A DNA stretch of 59,025 bases from SVEL01 sp045125245 (GTDB taxonomy: Bacteria > Bacillota > Clostridia > Lachnospirales > Lachnospiraceae): the NCBI GenBank assembly GCA_045125245.1, contig JBGVNF010000015.1, forward strand, positions 1 through 59,025. The letters run 5' to 3'. Below are positions 16,139 through 26,407 of the stretch, one piece after another (the first letter of the stretch is position 1; each line of letters starts with the position of its first letter). A program made the translations under genes and the position numbers. The notes under the pieces were generated by a model. That model had not been told where the DNA came from. It saw only the letters and a list, made by a program, of their open reading frames with translations, and ran no database searches.

Positions 16139-18595
16139 TTATTCTCCTAATACCATATATCTTCTACCGTTGGCATTATATATTTTTTCTAATTCGTAAT
16201 AACCCATATCAAATTCTTCCCCTGTGGCCAAATCTGTCATATAGACCGTATTCACAATTCCAGAATAACCATTATATCCGTCTATACATACAAGTCCATG
16301 TCCATCTACCATAGTAAATACAGGCATTCTCTTAGTTACATAGTAGAACAGTGTATCGTATTCAGCTTTAGATACATCAAGAGTTGTGCCTTCCCATTTC
16401 AATGCAGTATTCATATAAGAATCAAATCCCATTCCTACCATATACTTCATATCTATGCCTACTGCATTCACTTTTCCTGCTCTCGCCCACACATATTCGC
16501 CATTTCCATTTATAACTACACCTTGGGCATCATATGCTTTATTTATAGCTTCAGAAATCTTCTCTGTTACTAACACCAGATTACCGTCTGCATATACGTA
16601 AAGGTTTGTATCTTCTTCTTCCTCCTTAATCATTTCAAAGGAATTGCCCTGTATGAACTTAATCTCCTTAGGATATGTCTTTTCTAGCCTGCTATCGGCA
16701 GTTACCATATATGCAAACTTTAAGACTAACTCTTTCTTCTTAAGCTCCGTTGCTATGTTTTCTATTTCGATTATTGGCTTTGTACCTATATTTTTGTTGA
16801 TAAACTGGTCTCCATCTATCTCCACAAATATACCTTCTTCGTTCTTTGCTAATCTATGAAGCTTTAGCATATTTCCAGAAATCTCCGCAGATGACACATA
16901 TACATTATCCTTCTGATAACTTTCCATATCCTCCTTTGACTCTAACACTACGTTAAGCTTATACATAGGAAATACGCTCTCACCTGTCTCAGACGTATAC
17001 ACATCTCGCTGCTTTGCCGTACCATACACAAGGTCGTGCTCTATAAAACCTACAACCTTAATGTACTCACCCGGTGCTGCACTTATGATATAGTCATCAC
17101 CAGTCTTAATATTGATTACTCGAATAGACATTGCCCCATTTACAGAGGAATTCTCATGCCAAGCAATAATATTTTTATCCTCACTTATGATATAATTACC
17201 CTTCTTAAGTCCGCTTACTAACTGTACATATTCATTACTGTCAAATGTAACTGTATAAATAGAATCTCCAAGCATCATGTATAGAAGACTGTTATCTTTT
17301 ATATAGGCAAATTTTCCCATAGATTCCTTCAATATATAATACGGCTTAGTAGAAGGAACAAATGCAAGCTCTGTTACCAAATCATCAGTTCTTGAATATT
17401 TATATAATGCAGTACCTACTTTACCTTCGTGACCACCTTTATTCATATATCCATATACCAAGAATAAAATATTACCATCACCATCAGTAGATATAATCTC
17501 TATATCATTTTCATCAAAAACATCTCGAATATCATTATCGCTTCCACTTTCAAATGAGAATACATTAATAATCTCATTCTTCTTCATATCCATAACCCAA
17601 AGGTTACGTTCCTTTACAAAGCTTACATAATTACCCTTTGGACTATACGAATGCTCTATCTCCATATCCGAGTCAATTCCAAGATTTATTCTTGTAGTAG
17701 AAACATTTTGATTGCTTCCATCAAATATCTGGTCCATCCTTCTCTCGAATACAAATACATACATAGCGCCTATGCCCTGACGAACACGGTAATACTCTGT
17801 CACATTGTAATACTGAGAGGTGCCGTACTCATTCTTAGCCATTACCTTATATTGAAGCTCGTAACATCCCACATCTCCTAAAATTTCCTTAATCTTTACT
17901 GTAGGCTCTGTCACTCTTTTTACATCCAAGTCACCCCAAGTATAATTGGATATGGCCGACTTAATATTTACATATCCAAGATTTGTATTGTCCGACGAAG
18001 AGCTAGGCTCCAAATATGGAAAATAATTTTGTGCCTCGTCATAATTTAGAGAACTCTTACTCATATTGCTGACAAAATCCAAATGCGTCTTAACTGCCGA
18101 TTCTGTCTGTTCTTCTATTCTTGTATAATAATAGATATTTCCATGCTTTTCCGAAACAAGCTCTATAATGAGAAGATATTCTGTATCCTTTTCCACTATA
18201 TTACTTACATCAATTGTTGCATAAATCGTATCGCCAGATAACACAAAATTGCTTATATTCTGCTTATCTATAAGACGCTTTGTATCAAGACTTCTTATCT
18301 CATAAGACATAGTAGCGATAACATTATCGTACTTTTTAATATTCACTCCAAGAGTTCTTCCCTTCTCTAATGGAGTAATGCAATCTCTCATATATTTTCC
18401 ATCCATATATGTTGTGTATCCCTGCAACATATTTATACTTGTATTTTCATACATCATGTTTACAATAGGAAGCGTCGCCGACTGCATAACCTCAGTGGTC
18501 GCATCACTTTTCTCATATATAGAGAAAAAATATATGACTAAGACACTTACAAATCCCAGCAAACATGTTGCAATTTTTATCAAAAGTCTCTTCAT
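16139..18595 (-). CDS. Large exported protein with propeller-like middle
   Basis: 818 aa, not recognised as a named protein. One N-terminal hydrophobic segment (about 5-27) followed by an outside chain. Residues about 310-560 carry repeats typical of beta-propellers (SPKGNYVSFVKERNLWVMDM, KYSRTDDLVTELAFVPSTK, GKFAYIKDNSLLYMML). The last about 120 residues (KAYDAQGVVI ... VDGHGLVCIDGYNGYSGIVNTVYMTD) faintly resemble a C39-type papain-like domain with the His half, but I see no matching catalytic Cys, so a degenerate domain is possible. The gene seems to stand alone. Confidence 0.6.
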   Translation of the reverse strand: MKRLLIKIATCLLGFVSVLVIYFFSIYEKSDATTEVMQSATLPIVNMMYENTSINMLQGYTTYMDGKYMRDCITPLEKGRTLGVNIKKYDNVIATMSYEIRSLDTKRLIDKQNISNFVLSGDTIYATIDVSNIVEKDTEYLLIIELVSEKHGNIYYYTRIEEQTESAVKTHLDFVSNMSKSSLNYDEAQNYFPYLEPSSSSDNTNLGYVNIKSAISNYTWGDLDVKRVTEPTVKIKEILGDVGCYELQYKVMAKNEYGTSQYYNVTEYYRVRQGIGAMYVFVFERRMDQIFDGSNQNVSTTRINLGIDSDMEIEHSYSPKGNYVSFVKERNLWVMDMKKNEIINVFSFESGSDNDIRDVFDENDIEIISTDGDGNILFLVYGYMNKGGHEGKVGTALYKYSRTDDLVTELAFVPSTKPYYILKESMGKFAYIKDNSLLYMMLGDSIYTVTFDSNEYVQLVSGLKKGNYIISEDKNIIAWHENSSVNGAMSIRVINIKTGDDYIISAAPGEYIKVVGFIEHDLVYGTAKQRDVYTSETGESVFPMYKLNVVLESKEDMESYQKDNVYVSSAEISGNMLKLHRLAKNEEGIFVEIDGDQFINKNIGTKPIIEIENIATELKKKELVLKFAYMVTADSRLEKTYPKEIKFIQGNSFEMIKEEEEDTNLYVYADGNLVLVTEKISEAINKAYDAQGVVINGNGEYVWARAGKVNAVGIDMKYMVGMGFDSYMNTALKWEGTTLDVSKAEYDTLFYYVTKRMPVFTMVDGHGLVCIDGYNGYSGIVNTVYMTDLATGEEFDMGYYELEKIYNANGRRYMVLGE

Positions 18596-18672
18596 TTTAT
18601 AACCTCTGTCATTTTATATTTCCATTATCACAATTACTATAACATACATATAGCCCCATTTGCTATAGTAAG

Positions 18673-18960
18673 TTAGCAAATTCCTTTACAATTTCTGTAT
18701 CGTATACGCCTTCTAAGCATTTCATTTACAAGCATTGTCTGAATAAGCTTTTCATCAAAGTCTTCATGTCCCCTACACATATCCTTACACATTTTAGTAA
18801 TTCTCACTTTATCAGGATACCTGTCAAACATCATACTTCCCGGATATTCCAATTCATTGCATTTTTCTTCAATCAATAATTGCATATCCATTAATTCAGG
18901 CGGATAAAGACATTTGATAAAATCGATGTCGTCTAAATCATCTTCATAAATATTAGGCAT
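18673..18960 (-). CDS. Conserved small protein, function unknown
   Basis: 95 aa, acidic N-terminus, basic Cys-containing C-terminus (RRRIRYRNCKGIC). Six Cys in all, including CKDMC at about 78-82 region and CLYPPELMDMQ near the start. No signal peptide or membrane segment. It has the look of a conserved clostridial protein; no function assigned. It is followed upstream by the DUF4143-like ATPase gene, 44 bp away. Confidence 0.6.
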   Translation of the reverse strand: MPNIYEDDLDDIDFIKCLYPPELMDMQLLIEEKCNELEYPGSMMFDRYPDKVRITKMCKDMCRGHEDFDEKLIQTMLVNEMLRRRIRYRNCKGIC

Positions 18961-19004
18961 ACTATCTAATCTCCCCCATATTTTTTATAAATATATTCCA
19001 TCAT

Positions 19005-20063
19005 TTATGTAATATTACTTATTCTCTCAAATAATCCTTCCCCATCCTCTACCATTTCATCTGTAGGTCTTTTTATATATAACACATCTGTCTCTTCATA
19101 TTCTTTTTGAAATGATTGTACATTCCTTGGAACAGTATTTTCTTTTTTAGTAATTACTACAGGAATAAGCATTTGTTTTTTTGTCATACATTTTTCCAAC
19201 ACTATAGAAAGTCTTGCCTTCGCACGCTGTTTTATCCAATAAAAAATATTATAGTCCTTACCATTAACGTAATATAAAAGCTCTCTTAGATAAAAACTAT
19301 ATAAACTATTATCATCAAAGGCCTTCTTTTTATATATGGCAGACCACATTCCTATATCATAAAAGATAAATTTATATTTATGTGCCTTTGTCTCTTTTTT
19401 ATAATCAAATCTATCTATTTTATAAATTAATCCTTTATCTAAAAGCGTTCTTATACTATCACCATATTCACGTTCTCTTGCCCCAGCACTTATCTCTCTA
19501 AATATAAATCCTGGATTGTCACTCACCTCTTGAGCTATGGTTGCGTCTAATATTTGCCTTTCTTTGTAGCTAAGTCCCGCCTTTATTTTTTCAAATAAAT
19601 ATGAATGTCGGCGTCGCACTTTTGATATATCGCCTGTATCAAAAAACTTTTTTACAATCTCTGGCAAACCACCAACCTGTATATATATTTTCAGTGCATC
19701 AAGCTGACTTAGATTATATGTTTTTGGCATAGCAATTTTAAATTCCTTAAATGTTAACGGCATAACATATACATATTTTATACTTTTATCATCAACTATA
19801 GGTTGGACAATTTTTTTGCATCCTTCTACAGAAAGCCTTCCTATGATAACATATCGCTTATCATTTTCTTTGTTCTTTAATACGATTTGGAAATCCTCAT
19901 AAGAATTCACATTGTCAACTATCACCAAATTATTGTAATCATTCTTATCAAATGCATTAGTCACAAGCCAGGTTTTACCTACAAATGGACCACCTAAAAT
20001 GCATAAAATCTGTGTATCTTCTTCTAACCAAGCTTTTATACTCTTAGTCACTTCTCTTACCAT
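19005..20063 (-). CDS. DUF4143-type AAA ATPase-like protein
   Basis: 352 aa. Walker A GGPFVGKTW near the N-terminus; the expected Walker B is weak (RYVIIGRL). VYVMPLTFKEFKIAM and the later IQVGGLPEIVKKFFDTGD match the ATPase core order of the DUF4143 family, and KFIFYDIGMWSAIY plus LYSFYLRELLYYVNG resemble its C-terminal nuclease-like part, here without a clear catalytic set. ATG 20063 is supported by AGAGG 8 nt upstream; an in-frame GTG at 20072 is not. Members of this family occur as toxin-like or accessory ATPases; role here unknown. Confidence 0.65.
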   Translation of the reverse strand: MVREVTKSIKAWLEEDTQILCILGGPFVGKTWLVTNAFDKNDYNNLVIVDNVNSYEDFQIVLKNKENDKRYVIIGRLSVEGCKKIVQPIVDDKSIKYVYVMPLTFKEFKIAMPKTYNLSQLDALKIYIQVGGLPEIVKKFFDTGDISKVRRRHSYLFEKIKAGLSYKERQILDATIAQEVSDNPGFIFREISAGAREREYGDSIRTLLDKGLIYKIDRFDYKKETKAHKYKFIFYDIGMWSAIYKKKAFDDNSLYSFYLRELLYYVNGKDYNIFYWIKQRAKARLSIVLEKCMTKKQMLIPVVITKKENTVPRNVQSFQKEYEETDVLYIKRPTDEMVEDGEGLFERISNIT

Positions 20064-20153
20064 GTATTCCACCTCTATTTTACTTATGTGTTCTATCCCT
20101 TACTCATATTATAAGTATAAAATTAAATTATAAAAATTTCCACTTATTTTCCA

Positions 20154-20918
20154 TCAGTCAATTATAGGAGAACCAACACTTATCCAAGATAAATCTTTTT
20201 CCTTATCATAGGTTATCATTATATTAATATTAGATTTTACGCTTCCATTTATTACATATTCTTTTATATTTTTCGAATATGCATAAACCGTATATATATC
20301 ATCATTTTCCCCACCAATGACAAGCTCTCCCTCTAACTCCTCAATGATATTTTCACATATTTCATTTTTCTTAGCATTGCTAAGAGGACCTTGCACGCAT
20401 CCTTTTAAATTTAGATTCACATCAGCCGCTATATTTAGTTTTTTAAATTCCTCTTCGATTTTATTCTTATAGTAAATAGCACTTTCTATGGAATTATCTA
20501 TGGATAGCTCCATTAAAATATATTGCTCTAAATACACCACACCCTCGGTTGCTTCGTTTTCCATAGTTACAATTCTTATATCTGTGGATGAGCTATTATT
20601 AAATGTTGAAAAACTAATAGTTCCTGTATATTTTCCAGATTCACCTTCTCTTTTTGATTGAAACTCTAACTCTCCATTTATGCCTATTGCATCCGCAAGC
20701 TTTGTAATTATAGCTTCCTTCTCTTCCTCAGATAAATATTTATTGCCATAATCAGCATATACATTTACAACTCCATTTGTTGATAGGTAATTACCTGTGG
20801 CAAAGGCTGTGGCTATATCTGCTCTTTCCTTACTATCTTTTATCCATGCATAAACAAGGCATACAAATGCCACGAGCCATACGGAAGCTAAAGTAATTAT
20901 TGCCTTTTTTCTATTCAT
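20154..20918 (-). CDS. YwmB-like exported protein
   Basis: 254 aa with one N-terminal hydrophobic segment and an alpha/beta outside domain. The domain pattern (KYLSEEEKEAIITKLADAIGINGELEF ... GCVQGPLSNAKKNEICENIIEELEGELV) and its position directly downstream of the ATP synthase operon resemble B. subtilis YwmB. ATG 20918 is supported by GGAG 8 nt upstream; a GTG at 20927 is too close to that site. Function of YwmB is unknown. A terminator separates it from atpC. Confidence 0.55.
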   Translation of the reverse strand: MNRKKAIITLASVWLVAFVCLVYAWIKDSKERADIATAFATGNYLSTNGVVNVYADYGNKYLSEEEKEAIITKLADAIGINGELEFQSKREGESGKYTGTISFSTFNNSSSTDIRIVTMENEATEGVVYLEQYILMELSIDNSIESAIYYKNKIEEEFKKLNIAADVNLNLKGCVQGPLSNAKKNEICENIIEELEGELVIGGENDDIYTVYAYSKNIKEYVINGSVKSNINIMITYDKEKDLSWISVGSPIID

Positions 20919-20979
20919 AGAATACACTCCTTTTTATAAATATGTTTCTATTATTTACCAAATAAATATTTATATACAT

Positions 20980-21010
20980 AAAAACCACAGCAATTACGCT
21001 GTGGTTTTTC
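20980..21010 (-). terminator. Terminator of the ATP synthase operon
   Basis: ACCACAGC/GCTGTGGT stem with A and T runs on both sides, 30 bp past the atpC stop. Confidence 0.88.
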
Positions 21011-21040
21011 CTTTTTTCGCAGTTAATTTCAACTACGACT

Positions 21041-21448
21041 TTATTTTCCTAAGAGATTCAATCTCGCTATGGACCTTTTTAGTGCTGCTTCTGCACGTAC
21101 ATAATCTATGCCAGAACCGCCTTCCTTAAGTCGACGTTCTGCTCTAATTTTTGCTTCATTGGCTCTGTTCTCATCGATTTCATCAGGCCATTCTGCTACT
21201 TCTGCCATTATCTTTACAGAATCCTGTAAAATAACCATAAATCCTGAATGTAGTGCAGCTTCTTTTACACCATCTGCCTCATGGATTGTTACAATTCCTG
21301 GAACTACAACATTTGTCATAGGGATGTGGTTTTTATATATACCCACCTCTCCTTCGCTTGTTGTAAGCTCTAAGAAATGTACCTGACCCTTATAAAAGGT
21401 TCTTTCAGGCGAGATGATTTCTAGGTCAAAGTATTTCTCATCTGCCAT
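21041..21448 (-). CDS. atpC: ATP synthase F1 subunit epsilon
   Basis: Part of the F1 central stalk and an intrinsic inhibitor of ATP hydrolysis. 135 aa with the N-terminal beta-sandwich (FDLEIISPERTFYKGQVHFLELTTSEGEVGIYKNHIP) and a C-terminal helical hairpin (RAEAALKRSIARLNLLGK). ATG 21448 is preferred to ATG 21454 because AGGTGA is 7 nt away rather than 1. Last gene of the operon, 10 bp after atpD. Confidence 0.95.
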   Translation of the reverse strand: MADEKYFDLEIISPERTFYKGQVHFLELTTSEGEVGIYKNHIPMTNVVVPGIVTIHEADGVKEAALHSGFMVILQDSVKIMAEVAEWPDEIDENRANEAKIRAERRLKEGGSGIDYVRAEAALKRSIARLNLLGK

Positions 21449-21458
21449 ATTCATTCAC

Positions 21459-22847
21459 CTATTTAACCTTTGCTAATACGTCGTCAATTCCACCGCAGTT
21501 TAAGAAGTAACTCTCTGGTATATCATCATACTTTCCTTCAAGTATTTCCTTGAAGCCCTGGATTGTCTCACTGATTGGAACATACTTTCCTTCAAGACCT
21601 GTGAACTGTCCTGCTACGAAGAATGGCTGAGATAAGAATCTCTGTACCTTTCTCGCTCTAGAAACTACGAGCTTATCTTCTTCTGACAATTCATCCATAC
21701 CAAGAATTGCGATAATATCCTGCAACTCTTTATATTTCTGCAAGATTTCCTGCACGCCTCTGGCTACCTTATAATGCTCCTCACCTACGATTCTTGGATC
21801 AAGAATTCTTGATGTAGACTCAAGTGGGTCTACTGCTGGGTAAATACCGAGCTCTACGATACTTCTTGAAAGAACTGTTGTCGCATCAAGATGTGCGAAT
21901 GTTGTCGCTGGAGCTGGGTCAGTGAGGTCATCCGCTGGTACATATACAGCCTGAACAGATGTAATAGAACCATTCTTTGTAGATGTTATTCTCTCCTGAA
22001 GAGCACCCATCTCTGTCTGAAGTGTTGGCTGATAACCTACGGCTGAAGGCATACGACCAAGAAGAGCCGAAACCTCTGAACCTGCCTGTGTAAAACGGAA
22101 AATATTATCGATGAATAAGAGTACGTCCTTACCACCCTGATCTCTAAAATATTCCGCCATAGTAAGTCCTGTAAGACCTACTCTCATTCTCGCTCCTGGT
22201 GGCTCATTCATCTGACCGAATACCATTGTTGTCTTATTGATAACGCCTGAATCCATCATTTCATGATAAAGGTCATTACCTTCTCTTGTACGCTCACCTA
22301 CACCTGTGAATACTGAATATCCACCGTGCTCTGTAGCGATATTTCTGATAAGCTCCTGAATAAGTACTGTCTTACCTACTCCGGCACCACCGAACAAACC
22401 GATCTTACCACCCTTCTGATAAGGACAAAGTAAGTCAACGACCTTGATACCTGTCTCTAACATCTCTGTAGATGTAGACTGCTCTTCAAAGCTTGGTGCC
22501 TTTCTATGAATAGGGAGATATTGTACTCCTTCTGGTGCTGGTTTATTATCAATAGTATCACCTAATACATTGAACAAACGTCCAAGTGTATTCTCTCCAA
22601 CTGGAACTGTGATAGGAGCACCTGTAGCTACAGCCTCCATACCTCTCTTTAATCCATCTGTTGGACCCATGGCAATACATCTTACAGTATCATCACCTAA
22701 GTGCTGTGCTACTTCTACTGTCAATGAACCATCTTCCTTCTCAATCTTGATGGCTTCATTAATCTCAGGAAGCTTTCCTTCTGAGAATTTAATATCAAGT
22801 ACCGCACTGATAATCTGAGTGATTTTACCTATATTCTTTTCTGCCAT
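21459..22847 (-). CDS. atpD: ATP synthase F1 subunit beta
   Basis: Catalytic F1 subunit (462 aa, normal). Walker A GGAGVGKTVL, GERTREGNDLY with the catalytic Glu, LLFIDNIFRFTQAGSEVSALLGRMPSAVGYQPTL and the DELSEEDK motif are all intact. Sits in the standard order atpG-atpD-atpC. Confidence 0.98.
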   Translation of the reverse strand: MAEKNIGKITQIISAVLDIKFSEGKLPEINEAIKIEKEDGSLTVEVAQHLGDDTVRCIAMGPTDGLKRGMEAVATGAPITVPVGENTLGRLFNVLGDTIDNKPAPEGVQYLPIHRKAPSFEEQSTSTEMLETGIKVVDLLCPYQKGGKIGLFGGAGVGKTVLIQELIRNIATEHGGYSVFTGVGERTREGNDLYHEMMDSGVINKTTMVFGQMNEPPGARMRVGLTGLTMAEYFRDQGGKDVLLFIDNIFRFTQAGSEVSALLGRMPSAVGYQPTLQTEMGALQERITSTKNGSITSVQAVYVPADDLTDPAPATTFAHLDATTVLSRSIVELGIYPAVDPLESTSRILDPRIVGEEHYKVARGVQEILQKYKELQDIIAILGMDELSEEDKLVVSRARKVQRFLSQPFFVAGQFTGLEGKYVPISETIQGFKEILEGKYDDIPESYFLNCGGIDDVLAKVK

Positions 22848-22879
22848 ACTTTCACTCCTTTATACGCTGCATGTGCTCA

Positions 22880-23737
22880 CTATATAGCATCTGCACCTGC
22901 AATAATTTCTGTTAATTCCTGTGTAATAGCCGACTGTCTTGCTCTGTTATACTTTAATGACAAGTCTGAAATCAATTCCTCTGCATTGCTTGTCGCTGAA
23001 TCCATCGCTGTCATTCTCGCTCCATTTTCACTGGCTACGGCTTCTACCAAGCCTCCAAAAATCAAGCTACTGATATACTTTGGAACAATCATCTCAAGCA
23101 CTTCTTCCTCCGAAGGCTCAAAGTTCATAGGAATCTTTTTCTCTTCCTCTGTAAGCTCATACTCACCTGTATCCACTGGAAGAAGTTTCTTCAACGTCGG
23201 TATATGACTTACAGTATTTTTGAAAAATGTATATGCAAGATATATTTCTCCGATTTCCCCTGCCGCATATGCTTCAAGTAAATCTCTTGAAATCTCCATC
23301 GCATCTGAATAAATCGGCTCATCTATACAGGTTGAATAATCCTTATTTATCTTATAGCCCTTTCTAGTAAGACCTTCGATACCCTTTCGTCCTACTGCGT
23401 AAATCACAGTATTTTCCGGACGAAACTCTGGATTGTTTGCAATAAGTTTTACAATATTTGAATTGTATCCGCCTGCAAGACCACGATTAGAAGTAATGAC
23501 TACCACTGCCTTCTTCTTATCACTATCCGCCTTTAAATATCTATGACGAATATTGGTCGAACGAGCAAGAATAGATGCCACTGTATTATACATACCATCA
23601 AAATATGCCTTAGTATTCTCAGCTCTACTTCTTGCCTTTTGAAGCTTAACTGTAGATACAAGCTTCATAGCCTTAGTAATCTGGCCTGTACTCTGTACAC
23701 TTGCCTGGCGCCTTTTTATGTCTCTCATCGAAGCCAT
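22880..23737 (-). CDS. atpG: ATP synthase F1 subunit gamma
   Basis: Rotating central shaft of F1 (285 aa). Conserved N-terminal RDIKRRQASVQSTGQITKAMKLVSTVKLQKA and C-terminal RMTAMDSATSNAEELISDLSLKYNRARQSAITQELTEI helices are present. The start lies 3 bp after the atpA stop. Confidence 0.97.
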   Translation of the reverse strand: MASMRDIKRRQASVQSTGQITKAMKLVSTVKLQKARSRAENTKAYFDGMYNTVASILARSTNIRHRYLKADSDKKKAVVVITSNRGLAGGYNSNIVKLIANNPEFRPENTVIYAVGRKGIEGLTRKGYKINKDYSTCIDEPIYSDAMEISRDLLEAYAAGEIGEIYLAYTFFKNTVSHIPTLKKLLPVDTGEYELTEEEKKIPMNFEPSEEEVLEMIVPKYISSLIFGGLVEAVASENGARMTAMDSATSNAEELISDLSLKYNRARQSAITQELTEIIAGADAI

Positions 23738-23740
23738 ATA

Positions 23741-25240
23741 TTAAGCCCCCTTTACCTCTTTGATTGCCTGCACTAACTTTTCTTCAATCTCTGCCGATAA
23801 TTCCTTAGTTGTACGAATACTTTCTGGAATCTCTGGATACTTTGTATCAATATATTCAAATAAATTATCCTGGAATGAAAGCACCTCTGATACTGGAATA
23901 TCAAGAAGATATTTCTTAGTAACTGCGTAAATGATAATAACCTGATACTCAACTGGCATTGGGTTATACTGCGGCTGCTTTAACACTTCCTTGATTCTAA
24001 TACCCTGATCAAGCTTCTCCTTTGTATCTGCATCAAGCTCTGAACCAAACTGAGCAAACGCTGCAAGCTCTCTATACTGAGCAAGCTCTGTTCTGATAGG
24101 TGCCGCAAGCTTCTTAATAGCCTTAATCTGTGCAGAACCACCAACTCGAGATACTGAAAGACCTGCATTTACAGCAGGACGGAAGCCCGCGTTGAACATT
24201 TCTGTTTCAAGATAAATCTGACCATCTGTAATCGAAATAACATTTGTAGGGATATATGCTGATACGTCACCTGCCTGTGTTTCGATAATTGGGAGAGCTG
24301 TAAGTGAACCTCCACCAAGCTCATCTGAAAGTCTAGCTGCTCTCTCAAGAAGTCTTGAATGAAGATAGAATACATCTCCTGGATATGCCTCACGTCCTGG
24401 TGGACGACGAAGAAGTAATGAAAGTGTACGGTATGCTGTAGCATGCTTACTTAAGTCATCATAGATAACAAGTACATCCTTGCCCTGCTCCATCCACTCT
24501 TCACCAATAGCACATCCTGCATATGGTGCAATATACTGTAATGGTGCAAGCTCACTAGCTGTAGAAGAAACTACTGTAGTATAGCTCATAGCTCCATTTT
24601 CTTCTAATGTCTTTACGATAGAAGCAACTGTTGATGCCTTCTGACCTATTGCAACATAGATACAGAGAACATTCTGTCCCTTCTGATTAATAATTGTATC
24701 AATAGCAATGGCTGTCTTACCAGTCTGACGGTCACCGATGATTAACTCTCTCTGACCTCTTCCGATTGGAACCATGGCATCAATCGCCTTGATACCTGTC
24801 TGCAATGGTGTATCAACTGACTTTCTAGCGATAACACCAGATGCAACTCTCTCAATCTGACGATACTTATCTGTAACGATTGGTCCCTTGCCATCTATAG
24901 GCTGTCCAAGTGCATTAACTACTCTACCTATCATAGCATCACCTACAGGAACCTCTACAACTCGGCCTGTAGTCTTAACCATATCGCCTTCATTGATATT
25001 CTTATGATCTCCTAATAATACGGCACCTACATTGTCTTCTTCTAAGTTAAGCACCATACCATAAACTCCGCCTGGAAATTCAAGAAGCTCGCCCTGCATT
25101 GCATTCTCAAGTCCGTGAACTCTGGCAATACCATCGGCAACCTGAATTACAGTACCTACATCCGATACTTCAAGCTTTGTTGAATATTTCTTTATCTGTT
25201 CTTTAATTACCGAACTTATCTCTTCAGGTCTTAAATTCAT
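23741..25240 (-). CDS. atpA: ATP synthase F1 subunit alpha
   Basis: Regulatory nucleotide-binding F1 subunit (499 aa). Walker A GDRQTGKTAI, arginine-finger region (VSRVGGSAQIKAIKK) and the N-terminal ELVDVG-like crown domain are present. Alpha and beta subunits alternate in the F1 hexamer. 18-bp gap to atpH. Confidence 0.98.
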   Translation of the reverse strand: MNLRPEEISSVIKEQIKKYSTKLEVSDVGTVIQVADGIARVHGLENAMQGELLEFPGGVYGMVLNLEEDNVGAVLLGDHKNINEGDMVKTTGRVVEVPVGDAMIGRVVNALGQPIDGKGPIVTDKYRQIERVASGVIARKSVDTPLQTGIKAIDAMVPIGRGQRELIIGDRQTGKTAIAIDTIINQKGQNVLCIYVAIGQKASTVASIVKTLEENGAMSYTTVVSSTASELAPLQYIAPYAGCAIGEEWMEQGKDVLVIYDDLSKHATAYRTLSLLLRRPPGREAYPGDVFYLHSRLLERAARLSDELGGGSLTALPIIETQAGDVSAYIPTNVISITDGQIYLETEMFNAGFRPAVNAGLSVSRVGGSAQIKAIKKLAAPIRTELAQYRELAAFAQFGSELDADTKEKLDQGIRIKEVLKQPQYNPMPVEYQVIIIYAVTKKYLLDIPVSEVLSFQDNLFEYIDTKYPEIPESIRTTKELSAEIEEKLVQAIKEVKGA

Positions 25241-25258
25241 AAAAATTTCTCACCTTCT

Positions 25259-25813
25259 TTACATTGTTGTCAAGTGAACATCGTACAAACCTGCTGCCAT
25301 ACTCTCAAGCTTAGATTTAATACTGCTATCCACTATTCTGTCACCTATACGGATAATCATTCCACCGATTATTGATTTATCCACGGAATAATTCATCTCA
25401 AAGGTCACATAATCCGTTGTTGCTCTTAATTTATCTTCGATAGATTTCTTTGTCGCCTCACCTATTTCCACAGCTGTGGTAACATAAGCTACACCTATCT
25501 TCTTATAATCTTTTACTTTGTCAATAAAATACTCAAGTATCTGTAAAAGCTCTGTCTGTCTATCCTTTTTAACAATAAGAACAAAAAAGCCTGTAATATC
25601 ATCGTCCACGCGTCCCGCGAAAACATCCTCTATAACTTTGACCTTTTCTTCCTTAGTTATCTTAGGATGAGAGAGGAGCTTCAATAACTCTTCGTTGTCT
25701 AAGATAGCTTGAAGGATATCTTTACATTGCGAAAAATAAGTATCTAAATTTCCCTTCTCCATGGCTAACTCAAACAGCGCATCGCCGTATGTCTTTTCCA
25801 CTAACTTAGCCAT
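25259..25813 (-). CDS. atpH: ATP synthase F1 subunit delta
   Basis: Joins the peripheral stalk to F1 (184 aa). The family C-terminal motif IIGGMIIRIGDRIVDSSIKSKLESM is clear. Starts 13 bp before the end of atpF, so probably translated by coupling. Confidence 0.95.
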   Translation of the reverse strand: MAKLVEKTYGDALFELAMEKGNLDTYFSQCKDILQAILDNEELLKLLSHPKITKEEKVKVIEDVFAGRVDDDITGFFVLIVKKDRQTELLQILEYFIDKVKDYKKIGVAYVTTAVEIGEATKKSIEDKLRATTDYVTFEMNYSVDKSIIGGMIIRIGDRIVDSSIKSKLESMAAGLYDVHLTTM

Positions 25814-26370
25814 GTATCATCACCCATCTCTCTCAATGTCTCATCAATAAGCGCACCCTGCTCTGCTTCACTAATAGAAGCTGAAACCATCTTGCTGGCC
25901 ATAAGTGTAGCAACCTTGATAATCTCTTTCTTCACATCATCAGAAGCCTTCTCTTTTTCAAGATTTGCTTCCTTTCTAGCCTGTTCAATAATAGCTGCTG
26001 CCTCAAGCTTGGCATCGCTTATAATCTTTTCTTCATTTTTAATGGCTTTCTTTCTAGCCTCTGCCAAAATAGCTTCTGCCGCCTTGTCTGCTTCCTTAAG
26101 CTTGGCATCATATTCTTCCTTTAAAGCTTTTGCTTCCTCATTAGCCACTGCTGTCTCTTCTCTTGTAGCTGTAATCATCTCCTGACGCTTCTTTAACATA
26201 TTTCGCGCTGGATTAAAGAGAATATAGGAAAGAAGTATAAATAATAGAAATATATTAAATGCAAGTATCGCTGCATCAAATAATAGCTGCGCATCTAATC
26301 TAAATATAAATCCTGACTCCTGTTCCTTCGCTGCTGCATCAAGGATAAAGCTTGTTATAAATGTTTCCAA
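25801..26370 (-). CDS. atpF: ATP synthase F0 subunit b
   Basis: Peripheral stalk of F0 (189 aa): one membrane segment (about 25-48, LLFDAAILAFNIFLLFILLSYILF) followed by a long Lys/Glu/Ala coiled coil. The family FxxNPARxML motif is present (LFNPARNMLKKRQEMI). Overlaps atpH by 13 bp. Confidence 0.95.
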   Translation of the reverse strand: METFITSFILDAAAKEQESGFIFRLDAQLLFDAAILAFNIFLLFILLSYILFNPARNMLKKRQEMITATREETAVANEEAKALKEEYDAKLKEADKAAEAILAEARKKAIKNEEKIISDAKLEAAAIIEQARKEANLEKEKASDDVKKEIIKVATLMASKMVSASISEAEQGALIDETLREMGDDTWLS

Positions 26371-26407
26371 ATTCTAGCCCTCCTTTCAGGTTTCTTTTTA
26401 AGAAATC

